Shown piece after piece: positions 46,928 through 59,214 of a stretch of DNA of 64,000 nucleotides (position 1 is its first letter; every line of letters begins with the position of its first letter). Location: the NCBI GenBank assembly GCA_039619475.1, contig CM077115.1, positions 101,802,393 through 101,866,392 of the forward strand, written 5' to 3'. The translations under genes and the position numbers were made by a program. Source of the DNA: Icerya purchasi. Taxonomy: Eukaryota; Arthropoda; Insecta; Hemiptera; Monophlebidae. The notes below the pieces were generated by a model, which was not told where the DNA came from, ran no database searches, and worked only from the letters and a program-made list of their open reading frames with translations.

Positions 46928-47215
46928 TAATTAAAATGTAATTCTTAAGCTACCCCCCATTAGAAAAAATGTCCCAATTTTATGTAACGAAATATATAAC
47001 GAAAAATTTAACGAAAAATGTCTTCATTTTATATAATGAAAGTTAAATGTTAGGATAGGATTTTTGTGATTATGTTATTTTTTTTGTGTTGATGCCAGTA
47101 AGAATTACGTTGTAAATTTTGATCATTTCATACAAAGTATAGGAGAAAAAAAGACAGAAATGAAAGCAAGAGGAGTCAAGAGACACAGCCTCTTGCGAGA
47201 CCAAAATGACCGAGT
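46928..47215 (-). mobile_element. (TA)n-flanked short element, copy D (288 bp)
   Basis: Minus-strand copy: its ACTCGG start is at 47215 next to TATATATC, and its hairpin end at about 46929-46943 abuts (TA)n. It shares ACAAAGTATAGGAGAAAA, GATGCCAGTAAGAATTACG and CTACCCCCCATTAGAAAAA blocks with the other copies. The left hairpin is AAGAGGC-TGT-GTCTCTT (47178-47194), one G-C pair of copy B being an A-T pair here. The right hairpin stem has one mismatch. Confidence 0.75.
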
Positions 47216-47249
47216 TATATATCTATATGTATATGTGTGAAGAATTCGT

Positions 47250-48560
47250 GAACGGACAATATGCAGTGGTCATCATTAGTGTTTCGATCTACAGAAAGTC
47301 TTCGACCGTGATGCAGAATCTTACAAAATTTAGCAAAATGGATAATAAGTGGTCGGCTGGCAATATTTATGAAAGAATTTTTACACGATACGGATCATTC
47401 CGAGTGAGGTTAAATTGTAGAACATTTTCGATAGGAAAATATTAGAAAGTGGAATTCCTCTCAAACATCCGTAATTAGTTCAATACTGTTATCAGCATTA
47501 ATGAAGTATCAAAAATTATTAAAGCACCTGTTCAGTATATTCGCAGATGATCTGATCGATTACTTTTCCAGCACAAATTCCAAAAATATCAAAATAACAC
47601 TTCAACATGCAGTCAATAAAATTGTTAAATGAACTGAAAAACAAAGACTAACCTTCTTGACGGTAAAGACAGTATGTGCATCACATTAGAGGTATTCAAC
47701 GGCCAATTCCATCTATGTGCATATACAACGAACGACGTCTCACTGTCGATGAAGATACTAGGAGTGACGTTCGATAGAAAATTGTATTGGATAAATCACA
47801 TCCGATCCTTACAGATGAAATGCTACGTTAAACGTTCTAAAGAGATGCTAGCGCGCACAGATTGTAGTGCAGACAGAAACCCGCTACTACTTCTTTATAA
47901 AGCTCCGGTTCTATTAAAAATTAATTACGGATCCATCTTATATAATAATGCAAATTCTAACCACTCAAAAAACCACACTCAGTACAAGACACCGCGGTGT
48001 GACTTTGCGGGGCATGAGCTTTAAAAATCAGTCCCGCTGTTAAGTCTTCCGGTGAAAACGGACTTACTTCGACTACTTAGCGCGATCGAAGAAACTTTTA
48101 CTTTGGCTGAAGTACTTTTTTTCAAATTTGGCATCTTCTTTATAATCCCGTGTGTCTATGAGAAAAAATTGTATAAATTCTACAACCTGCACCGCGGTTT
48201 ATAGCTTACGAGTACGCTCACCAAGACCACTAGGCGTGCATTGCAGACAGCAGTATCGCAGAGGCTCATACATGGAAATCCACCCATGAGACCAGCATTA
48301 AAATTATATGAAATCATAAAGTTATCGTGGCAGCGCGAACGTGGATTTAAACAAAACTATATACAATAAAACCGATCCTTTCCGAATGGTACACATGTTA
48401 CCCCGACGAAATCGCCGGGAGCTGGTAATATTGGCGTGCTTAAGAATCGGACACGTTACATCTTCGAAAAGGACAAACTACTAATACGTACTGAATATGC
48501 CAATGCCCCAGCATAATCCATGTACTATAATGTGCTTTTTGGGAATGCTACTTTGGACAG
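47250..48560 (+). pseudogene. Decayed Jockey-like non-LTR retrotransposon, reverse transcriptase C-terminal half
   Basis: Across frames the plus strand gives SFRVRLNCRTFSIGK (about 47398), FADDLIDYFS (catalytic box, about 47538), KQRLTF, MKILGVTFDRKLYWINHI (about 47746) and DRNPLLLLYKAPVLLKINYG with SILYNNA (to about 47950). This is the order of palm and thumb motifs of Jockey-clade polymerases. Further decayed sequence continues to about 48560 (KPILSEWY...), then an A-rich end near 48690-48710. One 117-codon piece remains open (47674-48024). Confidence 0.75.
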
Positions 48561-48719
48561 CATTTTAAATAATGATATTAATAATATTAACTGATTTATT
48601 CCCTTTCCTTAAATTAACCAACCTTTATAATACTCTATAATAATTAATATATGTAATTACATTAAAAAACCGTCCTTTTTAAATAAAAAAAGTAAAAAAA
48701 AAAAAAAAAAGATACTAAA

Positions 48720-49778
48720 TCATAAATTTACGTATTGACATTTCCGCTCGCATTTTAATTTATATTTTTCGACGTTTCTCGTTAATTATTGCTATTATCA
48801 GTAGCATTATCGCTGTGGAAAATTTTCGAACCGCTGTTAGAAGCCCGTTCCAATTCGAATTTTTCCAATTAACATTTTTAGGGAAAAACTATCGAAATAA
48901 ACACGGACTATGAGAAAAATTTACCGGTATTACATACGTTAGGCAAGTGCGCGCCAACACTGACCCGAGAAAGTTTTCAAATTTAAACGAGTCCCCCCTG
49001 AAAAATTAGCAGCGCCCCCCCCCCCCCCCGCCCCTTTCGACCGTATATTAACGGCGAAATTCGTATAACCGAAGATCCGGACAAATTGCGTTCGGTGGAA
49101 AATGTCGGCGAGCGGGACAAATTGTCCAGCATTTTTATTTGATTTTATTCGCATAACCCAAAATCCGGCGCATTTCCTCCTACGTTGTTTTAGCACGTGC
49201 TTCGGATTTCAAAGAACGCCTTACACCCACGTCCGATAACAATTCAAGGCCGTAAAAGTAACACAGAGAGAAAATTTCGCTGTAATCGCGCGAACCCGGC
49301 ACCGGCTGCACTGAGAACCCGTATAAATAATAATTAGAAAGAGATTCCTTCAAACCTGAAAAAGCCTCTCCTCGCTATAGTCATTATCGGCGGTGAAAGA
49401 AGGAGCAAAAAAATATATCGCTTTTATTATTTATTATTTCTGGCTCGGTAATTTATTTCGGCACGGTGAAATATTTGGTTCAACTTGTTCTGACATGTAC
49501 CGGCAGCAAGACGATCTAGGATGTACGGAGGCGGTTACGACACCAGGACACAGTCTTTTAGCGGAGGCGTACATATCATCGTCTTCTTGCTGGGGGACTA
49601 TAAAAGCTATTCTCAGTATCTGCCATTCTGGAAGCCGGCCTAACCTCCTCTCATACGCGCACGTTTTGTCCTTTGAATAGTGACAGCTTGTGGAATACGT
49701 AAGTGGGGGTAAGCAAAAAAAAACCGAAATAATTCTCTAATGTAGTTTCCATTTTTCGATTACAACATCGAGAAATTC

Positions 49779-49815
<37 letters not shown>

Positions 49816-50550
49816 AAAGGAAAATTGTATTAAACTTTATACTTCTGTCAGTTGTATTTGATAGAAACTTTAGAAAATTTCATCATTTTCTAAAAAGAAA
49901 ATTATATGAAATTTCAAGTTGAAATAACAACAAAAAATAGTTTTTTTTAACTCCGTTGTACCACTTTGTTGCGGTTTCTCAGCCAAAGTTTCTCTAATTG
50001 TTATTGCTATTATTTGTTGTTAATTATTGCGTTTTGTTTTATTATTCATTACGTGGTCAACGAAATTAAGCAAATTGAAAAAGTCTTGTTTACGTATTTA
50101 TGTATTGGTTTTTTTATTATTTCTCTTTCGTTTTAAAACTTTTTGCATTCAAAAATCGAATGAACGGAATCATCTAATTTCTCTTCATAGTCTTTTCAGA
50201 TATCCGATTCGGCAATTTTAAAACGTTTCAAATAGACACACCCCATTATATTTCCACGTTTGGTTAAAAATTTGGCGAAATTATAATCGGTATAAAAATA
50301 TTTCATTTGTACTCTTTCCTTGTATTTTGTTTATCATTTCTTAAGTCTATAGCTATTATATTACTGCTATGAGATTGACTGAAGTATATGACATTGTGCG
50401 ATAACCAGAAATTATTAATATTTTCCTTTGTAATTTTAGCATCTTATTCTTGTCTTTTTCTCACAAAACTGGAAACTATATACTGTGGAATTCAGTTATT
50501 ATAGATCTAAAAAATAGCCTTGTAAAGTACTCTATTCTTTATATTTGAAT
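48720..50550. other. No gene supported
   Basis: It has a C run at about 49014-49029, a T run of about 31 bases at 49779-49809, and a 95-codon frame at 49393-49680 with no recognisable domain. Confidence 0.45.
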
Positions 50551-50559
50551 ATAGCGATT

Positions 50560-52000
50560 TTAATTTGAAATAAATTTTATTAATCTTGTCTATTATGTAT
50601 TCGGCGTGTTTACTAAAATTTAAATCAATGTTGTCCTGTTTTCTACTTATTAGTGCAGTGCTTGGGTTTTATTTATGTTAAATTGTAAGCCTAAGTTTTG
50701 TTTGGTTTTTATACTTAAATTTTTCTATAATTATTTCATTTATTTTGTATACGTCTTGCTTTTTATTTATTCCCGGTACTAACGTTATATATCGTCTACA
50801 TATCGCAGTGTTGACTGAAATGTAAATTATGAACTGCACACTCATTGCTTTATTGAAAAGTACTGGTCCAAGAACCGAACCTTGTTTGTGGTACTCTTCG
50901 AGTTGACACTTCTGTTGTATAGGAATTTTTTATTTTCTCGATCAAATAACCCGATTCTGCTGTCTATTAAGTAGTTTCGAATAATTTGTTTGTATTGCCC
51001 CGGACTTGTATTTATCTTTTTCATAATTTTTTGAGATTTTATCAATTTTTATTCGATCAAATGCTCCCTGGGATAGGTATATCAAAACTGATTAGTAACG
51101 TATGTCTCGTCCGTTTTTTATATCGCATAACTTTTTTACTACAAGCTCGGTTGATTTGTTCTAAATGATTTTCGTTTAAAATCGCTTTTTCTTTTATTTC
51201 TGAATCAAGAATTTTTTTTTTTTTTCTTTATGATTTTCTCATATATTTTACTGTAGTGTAGGTCTCTATATGATTTCGGATCTGTTTAATCTTTTCCAGG
51301 TTTGTTTATTTATTTTAATTTTTACTCGTTTACAGAAATTATTGAATTAGTTTAGTTCGATACATATTTGGTAAATAGATTTAAATATTTTTTCGTCCGC
51401 TTTGTGAAGAAGTTTAACCATCTTCTTGTTAGAAATTTGATCACACCCATTTTCCTATTGTTCAGCTTTTTGATTGTCATGGTTAATGCCTTTTCACATA
51501 TTAGAAGAGTTTTATCTGCTGCGGTTGCAACTGGAGTGTTCAGTTTGGAAATAATTCAGCAAAAATTATTTTACCTTTTTCAATATTATCGTGTACAATG
51601 CATCCCGGATTTATATTAAAAGCAAGCATATCTATCTATTCTTTGCTTAGTTTTTTCCATACATATTTTATACGGTTTATCCCAGATCGTCGAGGAGTTA
51701 ATCAGTTCTTTCCATTTTTCATGCTTTGATGACTGCAGTGCTTTCTTTTGTATTCTTTCTTCAGTTTTCTAATTGTAATCCTTAAGGATTCCACTTTGTC
51801 ATTTGTTTTATTTTTATTTTTAAGTAGTCTTGTTTGAAGTTTTTTATGTATCTTTTTAAAACTTTCTGATCTTTCATTCTAATAAAGTTTATCACGAAGT
51901 GAATTGCGGATTAATAATTTTATTATGTTTGTAAATTCTATAATCTCATTCTCCAAATGTTTTTTTTTTTTTTTTTTTTTTTTTGTTACATTTTTAATTA
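50560..52000 (-). pseudogene. Decayed non-LTR retrotransposon, reverse transcriptase region
   Basis: Minus-strand reading across frames gives NDKVESLRITIRKLKKEYKR, LKILKL-type spacing, then SFDI/GAFDRIKIDKI (palm motif A, about 51070), REQKI/NRVI, QGSVLGPVLFN-like (about 50890) and a degraded Y/F-x-DD box with INEIIIEKF (about 50760). Many stops and frameshifts. The QGSVLGP box identifies a non-LTR reverse transcriptase; the clade is not clear. Confidence 0.6.
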
Positions 52001-52424
52001 CCTGTTCCTCCGATGGAAAATTAAAAACTGATGCTGTTTTAGCGTAACTGATGGTATTGTTATTTGTTGAGTTAGAATGTAAATTGTCGTTACCTGCTTT
52101 CTGTTGGCTTTGATTACCTACGTGTGAAGATGTTATACTTCTGATAGTAGCGGTGACATTGATTTCGATGATGATGATTGCAATATATGTTCTAGTGTTG
52201 GTACTATTGCTATAGGAAGTTGTCGTTGAAGGGTTGATAAGTTCTCCCCATTACTGTATCAGGCGATGTAACCGTCACAATATTGTTTACGTCCGTAGCA
52301 GTGCGCACTAGATAAACTCACGCACTCCCGCGAAAGATAAAGATTATTATCTAATTTTTTTTTTTTTTTTTTTGGTTTGGCTGTAAATACCATTTGGCCA
52401 CTAACTACTCATTAAATTAAATCA

Positions 52425-52497
52425 GTCTATTTCGCTGGAAATCGAACTCATGACCACTATCTCAACCATCAAGAGTTCACGCCACTAGGATATCGCG
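52425..52497 (-). repeat. tRNA-derived SINE head
   Basis: On the minus strand GCGATATCCTAGTGGCGTG (A box region) is followed about 35 bases on by ATGAGTTCGATTTCCAGCG (B box). The spacing fits a tRNA. The cloverleaf cannot be closed well, so a SINE fragment is favoured over a tRNA gene. Confidence 0.5.
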
Positions 52498-52953
52498 AAT
52501 CTAATTTTAATATGTAAATTCATATATTCAATTAACGAAAATGTATGTTATCATAAACGCATAAATACACGACCGAACACACTCTCAAAATAAACACAAA
52601 TACATTTTAAAAATTGAATGTAAGAAAAATTAATGAAATAAGTATAAAAAAAACCACATAAAACGAACAAAAACATATTACTATAAAAATTTTTCCCACG
52701 ACTTGCAATTGCTGAAGCCAATGCCTACTTTCTTCTACCGAATCAGCTGTGTAGTATTTGATAGGAACTTTACAAAATGACCTAAAAAGAAAATTATACA
52801 ATGTTTCAAATTGAAAAAACAACAAAACATACATTTTATTTATTTATTTATTTATTCAGAAATACTGGTATATGATCCGTACAGGCGTCAGCCCAATAAC
52901 ATGGTGCATATTACCCAGAAGTAACATAATAACATTTTTTTTTTTTTTGAAAC

Positions 52954-52958
<5 letters not shown>

Positions 52959-53000
<42 letters not shown>
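52959..53000. repeat. (TA)n microsatellite
   Basis: About 20 TA units following a T run at about 52936-52948. Confidence 0.95.
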
Positions 53001-53003
<3 letters not shown>

Positions 53004-53479
53004 TATTAATATTTACACATTTCCTCGTCAACCTAGACGCGTGTCGACGAGTTTTCTTACATCTAAATATGTCTACACTATACTACTTATATACTATATA
53101 CATACTTATCGCCGCGCAAATCATTCTATTACAAACTTATCCTATTTTTCCTTCTTTCTAACACCAATTTATTATTATTATTTTTTTATTTTATTCCGTC
53201 TCTTTTCCTTTCCCTTCGTTTTCACTTTTGTTTATCGCTATTTCCGTACTCCTTTTTCTTATTTAATGCTTATTATTGTTCCTATATTTCCCTCTTTCTG
53301 TAACCATTCCCCTTTATTTTCCTTTTTTTCACCCAAAAATTTTTTCCTCCTCTTTTATTTCTTTAGGCATTTTATTTAACAACTGAATTATAACGTATTT
53401 TTTTTTTTTTCTTCCCCTTATCTTTGTTTTAGCTAACGCAAGTTAATACAAATAGTTTTCCCTTAGCTGGTATTCTATT

Positions 53480-54040
53480 TTTATTCTTTCCTCCAGTTCT
53501 ATTTCCCTATTTGTCACATTATGTATTCCCATATCTTTATGAATTCTCTAACGCTCATCTTTTGGAATTATTTCACTTTCGGTCTCGTATTTATGATCCG
53601 ATATTAATTTCAAGCATTTTATCTGCAGTTTACTTGTTTTTCCAGCCATTACCCATGCCTGAATTCCATATCCAATTTTCGATTCCACTAGCGCATGATA
53701 TACACCATTTGTAATGTTTTATTTGTTTCATATTTCTCTAAAATGTGTATAATGCTGGTAATTTTCTTTGCAATGTATTCTGTATGTACGTCTCACCTTA
53801 AGTGTTGGTCCATCATTCAGATATTTATAAATTCGTTTCTTTTGTTTCTCTCATGTACACATTCGTTTGAGTGCATTATTAATACATCGCACTTATCCCT
53901 TTTCATTCGTGGTATCGTTGCTTTAGTTTTTGATACACTAATTCTTAGGTTATTATCGTGTGCCTATTTACTTATTGTGATTAGATCTTTTTGTATTCTT
54001 ATTAAATGTGACCATATAAAATTTTCGAGTTTGACAAATT
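53480..54040 (-). pseudogene. Fragment of a non-LTR reverse transcriptase (thumb region)
   Basis: Minus-strand frames include LRISVSKTKATIPRMKRDKC (about 53965-53905) and VYHALVESKIGYGIQAW (about 53705-53655), with KLQIKCLKLI. These are the post-catalytic 'SKTK' and 'ESKIGYGI' motifs of non-LTR polymerases. It lies in the same orientation as the relic at 50.6-52.0 kb but is not its direct continuation. Confidence 0.5.
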
Positions 54041-54059
54041 AAGCATCTATTATTATAAT

Positions 54060-55205
54060 ACGGATTTTTTTTTTTTTTTTTATAAAATAAATTGTGGGTC
54101 TCACAGGTCAAGTATGCCCCCGTTGTATGAGTACCGGACATTCTTAAAAACGTTTATTCTAAGTGTACAAAATTACAATTATTCTTGCTTATCCTATATA
54201 TCATAATATTAGTCAACTTGAGATTGTATAAATTATAACATAGTACGCACATACAAATACGTACACGCACCGTAAATACTCGTCTGCATACCGATATACA
54301 CGAGAGCAGCTAAATATCTTCAAATGAAAAGAAAAGAAAGAAAATAAAGAGAAAAAAAAGCAAGGAAGGACGAAAACAAATAAATAAAAAGAGAACAATA
54401 AAAGAAAATTATAAAATAGAATGATTCGAAATGTATCTTAGATTTTACTGTTTACACTATTCTAGAGTTAGAAGGAATTGAGTTTTGGGAAAATTTCAGT
54501 TCTGATTATCTTACCCATCCGTCAGTGTTCAATCTCAAAAAGATTTTCAATAGCACTATTACATATAACAGAAAATTTTGGAAAATTTGGATTTAAATCA
54601 GCTGTGAATATTAATGGTTAAAAAGCATATGAGCCAGTACAATTTTCGTAACAGTTATTACAAATTGAGAAACACAGTTGATCACTGCATGTAGTTCTAC
54701 TATTCCTGAACAATGCGATATAAGTAATAAACAAAAAATATGTACTGTGACAATGTTCAGACCACTGTCACGTCACGTGCGCTTACATATGATAACAAAA
54801 AAATGTAGTACCTCAATTTTACATGGAATTGTAATGTGTTGAGATATGTTGTGATCACATTGAGGTCGCATCATGTAGGTTATGTTTTTATAGTACCGTG
54901 ATGTCACATTTTTGCCGGTTCTGGAGATTTATATATTGTTCCGATGTGAGGTAACATTTTATTATCCCTAGTATTTTGAATGGATATGAACATTTTTTTA
55001 TAGAAGAAGTACGGAATTATCCAATTTCATACAATACAAAATTGGGCAATTACCGCGATCAGAATTTATGGCAAAACAATTTAGGAGGGAATTGGAGAAG
55101 TATTAACTAAAATTTAATATAATATTTAAAAATTTATTATTCAATTAAACATTACACTTTTATTATGTATAGCATTTTATTAACTGATTTTAATCAATTT
55201 ACTCA
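54060..55205. other. No gene seen
   Basis: AT-rich sequence with a T run at about 54065-54080; no conserved frame. Confidence 0.5.
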
Positions 55206-55217
55206 GTCCATTTAACA

Positions 55218-57393
55218 CAGTGCCGGATTAAGCAAGCGCGGGGCCCGTAGCAAATTCTATCGAGGGGCCCTTGATCTACTGAGTTCTTAAGTATAAAATG
55301 GTAAAACATTAATTCAACACTCAGTATGTTTATTTGCCATCTATAGGTTACAAATTATGTTAGTGTTTAATGGTAAAGTAAATTACAATAGGCCCTGTTG
55401 GCCTTTGAAAAGTACAAAAAGCCAGAGTTGAGATTGCCCCGGCAATTTAGAATAATTTTGATAAGAAATTAACATTTTAAAACTGACGATTAATAGCGAC
55501 GAACTTTTATTATTTTTTAAATTTTACAAAGTAACTTTTCTCTAGATTTAATGTGGGCGAATTTAGAGATAATACTATTCGTATCAATTTCTCTGAGCAA
55601 ATCGTATTATATATTCATCAAAAATTCAGACGTTCTTGACTCATCGTGTTCCACCTTAATTCATTTTTTATACGCTTCAATGTCAAAAATTAACGTTCGC
55701 CACTGCAGTTAGTCATCATAAGAGAAAAATAAATACGCAGAGCAATTTCTAAATTGGACGAACATGATTCTGATGAATTTTCCATTAGGAATTTATAATA
55801 TTGAATTTCCAGAGCTTCGTTTTTTGAACTGTCAATCGCACTATCCACATCCGTTTTCAGTAGCTCGGCAAACTGCACTAATTCGTCGGCTAGACTGTCT
55901 TCCAAATCATTTGCATAAGCACAATGCCATAATTGGAGTTTTTTTCAAGATCTCTTCTGTTGTAATAGATATTAACTGTCGAAATATTCTGAAAACACTA
56001 CTAAGTTTTTGGTATGCTTTCACGCGTTTATCTAAAGCAGATGGTGTTTTATCAATAATGACTATAAACACCTCAATTCCAAACTGTTTACTAGCTGTTT
56101 CATTTTCAACAAATTCGTCAAGTGTACTAGAACCGCTAAAATGGTCATACTTTGTGTTTCGCTTGTGTCGTCTGAAGTCTGTTGCTGATATTCATGACAG
56201 CCTGTTAAGTCTTTGGCTTTTGCTTCAATATCTGAAAATGTTGTTTGGACATATCCATATAATGATTCATAAAGAGCATCCCCCGTATTAAGGTTGCACG
56301 CGTTCTAGGATACCATTCCACGTAATCGCCATTATTCTCGTTTTCAACTTATTCATCTTTGAAACTAGTCTGTAAGCTTGATTACGACACTCTGCCTTTT
56401 GATCTATACTATTGAAAATATCATCCAACACTTGCTTGATAGCGGTAAAATCCCACATAAAAATGCCTTCGTAACATTAGCTCTGGCGGACCACCTAGTG
56501 TATCCGACAAACTTTTCAAAATCGGAATTTTCGAAGTAAGAGCTTTCGTAAGAAGACCCCAACGATGTGTAGAAGTAGAAAAAAAATTAAAAGGATTTTC
56601 AATAAAATCGAAAAAAAAGGTAATGCTTCTGTACAGCAGTCTGCAGCGCACTTAGCAACTAAATTTAATGAATGTGTAAGACAGGGAGTGTGTATTCTCC
56701 ATACTTATTTATTCCTTTAATTCGTGCTTGCAGGCCGCTGTATTTTCCGCTCATGCTGCTGGCAATATCTTTGTCCACGGCAGTCTTTGATATCAATGCC
56801 ATTCTTACTTAAGAAATCTAGTAAACTTTCTGGGCAAGTTGTTCAGCAGCATGGCTTTGCATGTCCAAAAACTTAACAAATCTCTCAACTAGTCCAGATG
56901 GTAGAACATAGCGGACTATCAGAGTTAAAGTCTACATGCGGTATATCTGTAGTAGAATCTAATGACACTAATTAGTGCCTGGATCTCTTAATTTCGCAAA
57001 TAATTTGATCCAGCATGCTTGATGCAGTTAATAATTCCTCGCCTGTTGTTTTAAAAGTGCTCGTACACGTCAGAATTTTTGTAGAGCCAATTATCGGGCC
57101 GATTAAAATTCTGTACATTAATACAAGCGACTTTTTGTAGAAATTGTGCGTTTATCTTATGAAATTATGATGTGTTTTATTTTCGTCAACGAAATAATCG
57201 GATAAATATTGTCTGCAATGGATTGTCTCGGTTGCAAAAGGTGTAACGTTTCACGTTTTAGTGACATTTAGTAAATTCAATATACCACGACTTAATAAGT
57301 TTCACTCTAAAAATTACGCTCAGGCGAAGGCAGGTCTGGGTACACGGGGCCCGTAACAATTGCTACTCTTGCTACGTGGTTAATCCGGCACCG
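55218..57393 (-). mobile_element. Decayed hAT transposon, 2176 bp, with perfect 8-bp target duplication
   Basis: The terminal inverted repeats are CAGTGCCGGATTAAGC on the left and, reverse-complemented, CGGTGCCGGATTAACC on the right, with the GGGGCCCGT block shared further in. The flanks are ATTTAACA at 55210-55217 and again at 57394-57401, a perfect 8-bp duplication as made by hAT transposases. The interior holds the transposase relic on the minus strand. Confidence 0.95.
55685..57065 (-). pseudogene. hAT transposase relic (ZMYM1/DUF4371-like type)
   Basis: Minus-strand reading across frames gives ELLTASSMLDQIICEIKRS, VSLDSTTDIPHVD (first catalytic aspartate region), DFLSKNGIDIKDC and MSGKYSGLQARI (second catalytic region, normally DNASNM, here broken), PCLTHSLNLVAKCAAD, FNFFSTSTHRW, KSLSDT and TRWSARAN (catalytic glutamate region degraded). 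It ends with the dimerisation segment LEIALRIYFSLMMTNCSGER (55690-55750). There are many stops and frameshifts, so it is inactive. The motif order and wording are those of the hAT branch related to ZMYM1-like proteins. Confidence 0.85.
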
Positions 57394-57863
57394 ATTTAAC
57401 ATCCTATATCTAAAGTGGCATACGTCGTAGTTGAATAAATTAACTTTAAAAGTTAATTACATATTATAAAAACAATGATCAGGAAATCAAATTTGATATT
57501 AAATATATAAAGATAAAACAATAAACATTAAGAGGGTTTTGAACACTCAAAAAAACAACAAAAAAAACCATTAATCTGAAAATAAAAGTTTTTATTAATT
57601 AGTTTTACATTTTAGCAGTTTTTAACATCGACAAAAATTAAATAATAAGGATTACAATTTTATATTCCGAAAAGGTTTCCATTATAGTACCCAATACTGT
57701 ACTTTCAAAAAAAAAAAAATACATAATAAAAATTTCAAATAACACAAAAAGAAACACTTGATTTTAATCAAGAATTTAGCCGATACAGCGATATTAATGA
57801 TTTTTTTTAGTAATTATACGAAAAGAAAATCACTGTATGTACAATATGTAATCCATTTTTGAG

Positions 57864-58706
57864 CATGGGCGTAGCTAGAGGAGGGCATGGGTGGGCAGTG
57901 CCCACCCTGAAAAACTCGTTGACCCCCGCAGAAGAATCGTTTAAATGTCACACGAAGAAAAATTTGAAAAGTGTAAAAGTACAATGTACTTCGTGATTAT
58001 CACGATAATTTCCTATGCGTGTGCAGGTTATCTGATGACGCTTTGCACATTACTCTACTACAGCAGCGGTAGATTAAGTAGAAACATCAGTATTGGCTTT
58101 CGATTACTTAAAAATTCCCTCAGTAGTGACTAGACCGTACTCACTTAACGTTGGAGTAAGTTGTACCGTCTGAATGTAGTCACTAAGTGAAGAGAACGTT
58201 TAAATAATTGAAAACCAGCATTGGTAGATATCCTGTATGACTATGTATATATATATATATATGTAAGTACAGGCGTCGACCGGCACTATAGCAACCGATC
58301 AGCTGACTCAATCGCATATCTTACGCAGTTCGAGATAGGAAAATGCAGGAAGGCAGAAAGGCCAGTGGCGTGCCAAACGGAAGAGGGCAACGGGGACAGT
58401 CGCCCCAGAGAAAAAAAAAACACAGAAAATTGAAACTTATATAAGAAATTTATAGGTCAGTAAAGTATATTATAATAAACTGTATCTTATTTTGAAGTAT
58501 TTTGATTCTTTGGTACGGATTGTATAGTATTTGAAAATTAAGTGATCTGTAATAAAGCTCTTTTTTAAATAAGCTGTTATTCATTTCGGTAATATATTTA
58601 TTTAAGTTATTAAGTTTATGTCAACTTTTTAATATAAGACGATTATATGCGCGTACATACATCCTATATATATATTCAGCTGATCAGCTCCCCCCTCTCG
58701 CCCATG
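57864..58706. mobile_element. Cluster of hAT-like element ends (candidate 843-bp element)
   Basis: The left end CATGGGCGTAGCTAGAGG and the reverse-complemented right end CATGGGCGAGAGGGGGG could be a terminal inverted repeat, but no 8-bp duplication is visible. A second hAT-like head, CAGTGGCGTGCCAAACGG, begins at 58363 inside it, suggesting nesting. Confidence 0.4.
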
Positions 58707-59099
58707 TATTAAAGTTTATTCATTCAACCGCGAAGTATGCTATTTTATATAAATATACACTAAATAGATAAAAAGTGAATTCGGTAATCGATTAATAAAA
58801 CGCTGTACATAATAGAAAATGTAACGTTTAACTAAATAATGAATTTCGAAATATTACACCGTATACAATTTAATACCTGGTATTTGTAATTCATTTCTTA
58901 TTTCTTGCAAAGTTAATAAATCGTATTGAATACCTTAATGATTTTCAGTTCTTTTTATTTTTATCTCATCGATTCATTAAATTCTAAATACTGTGTAGTA
59001 AAATTTTCTACAATCAACTTTAAATGATTTTTTTTAGATTTTTAGTTAGAAAATTGCTCTAAAATACGATTTTTGCAGGTAAATTTTCAAAACAATTCC

Positions 59100-59210
59100 G
59101 GGGCGGGTCCTCGGGCCACCCATTTTACTACGAGATATATTTCATATCCACCGATAGGGCCCGTACCACAGGTTTGGCCTAGGGGCCTACAGACCCTAAA
59201 TTCGGCCCTG
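59100..59210 (-). mobile_element. Single hAT-like end
   Basis: The reverse complement starts CAGGGCCGAATTTAGGGTC and continues with GGCCCCTAGG and GTACGGGCCC, like the ends of the hAT at 55218-57393 but clearly a different family. No partner end was identified. Confidence 0.45.
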
Positions 59211-59214
59211 CATG

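Noticed and set aside
55764..56291. A 175-codon plus-strand frame
   Set aside because: It is the antisense shadow of the hAT transposase relic on the minus strand.
57864..58706. Considered as a well-defined hAT element
   Set aside because: The ends share only about 8-10 bases and the flanks show no 8-bp duplication, so it is listed only as a candidate.
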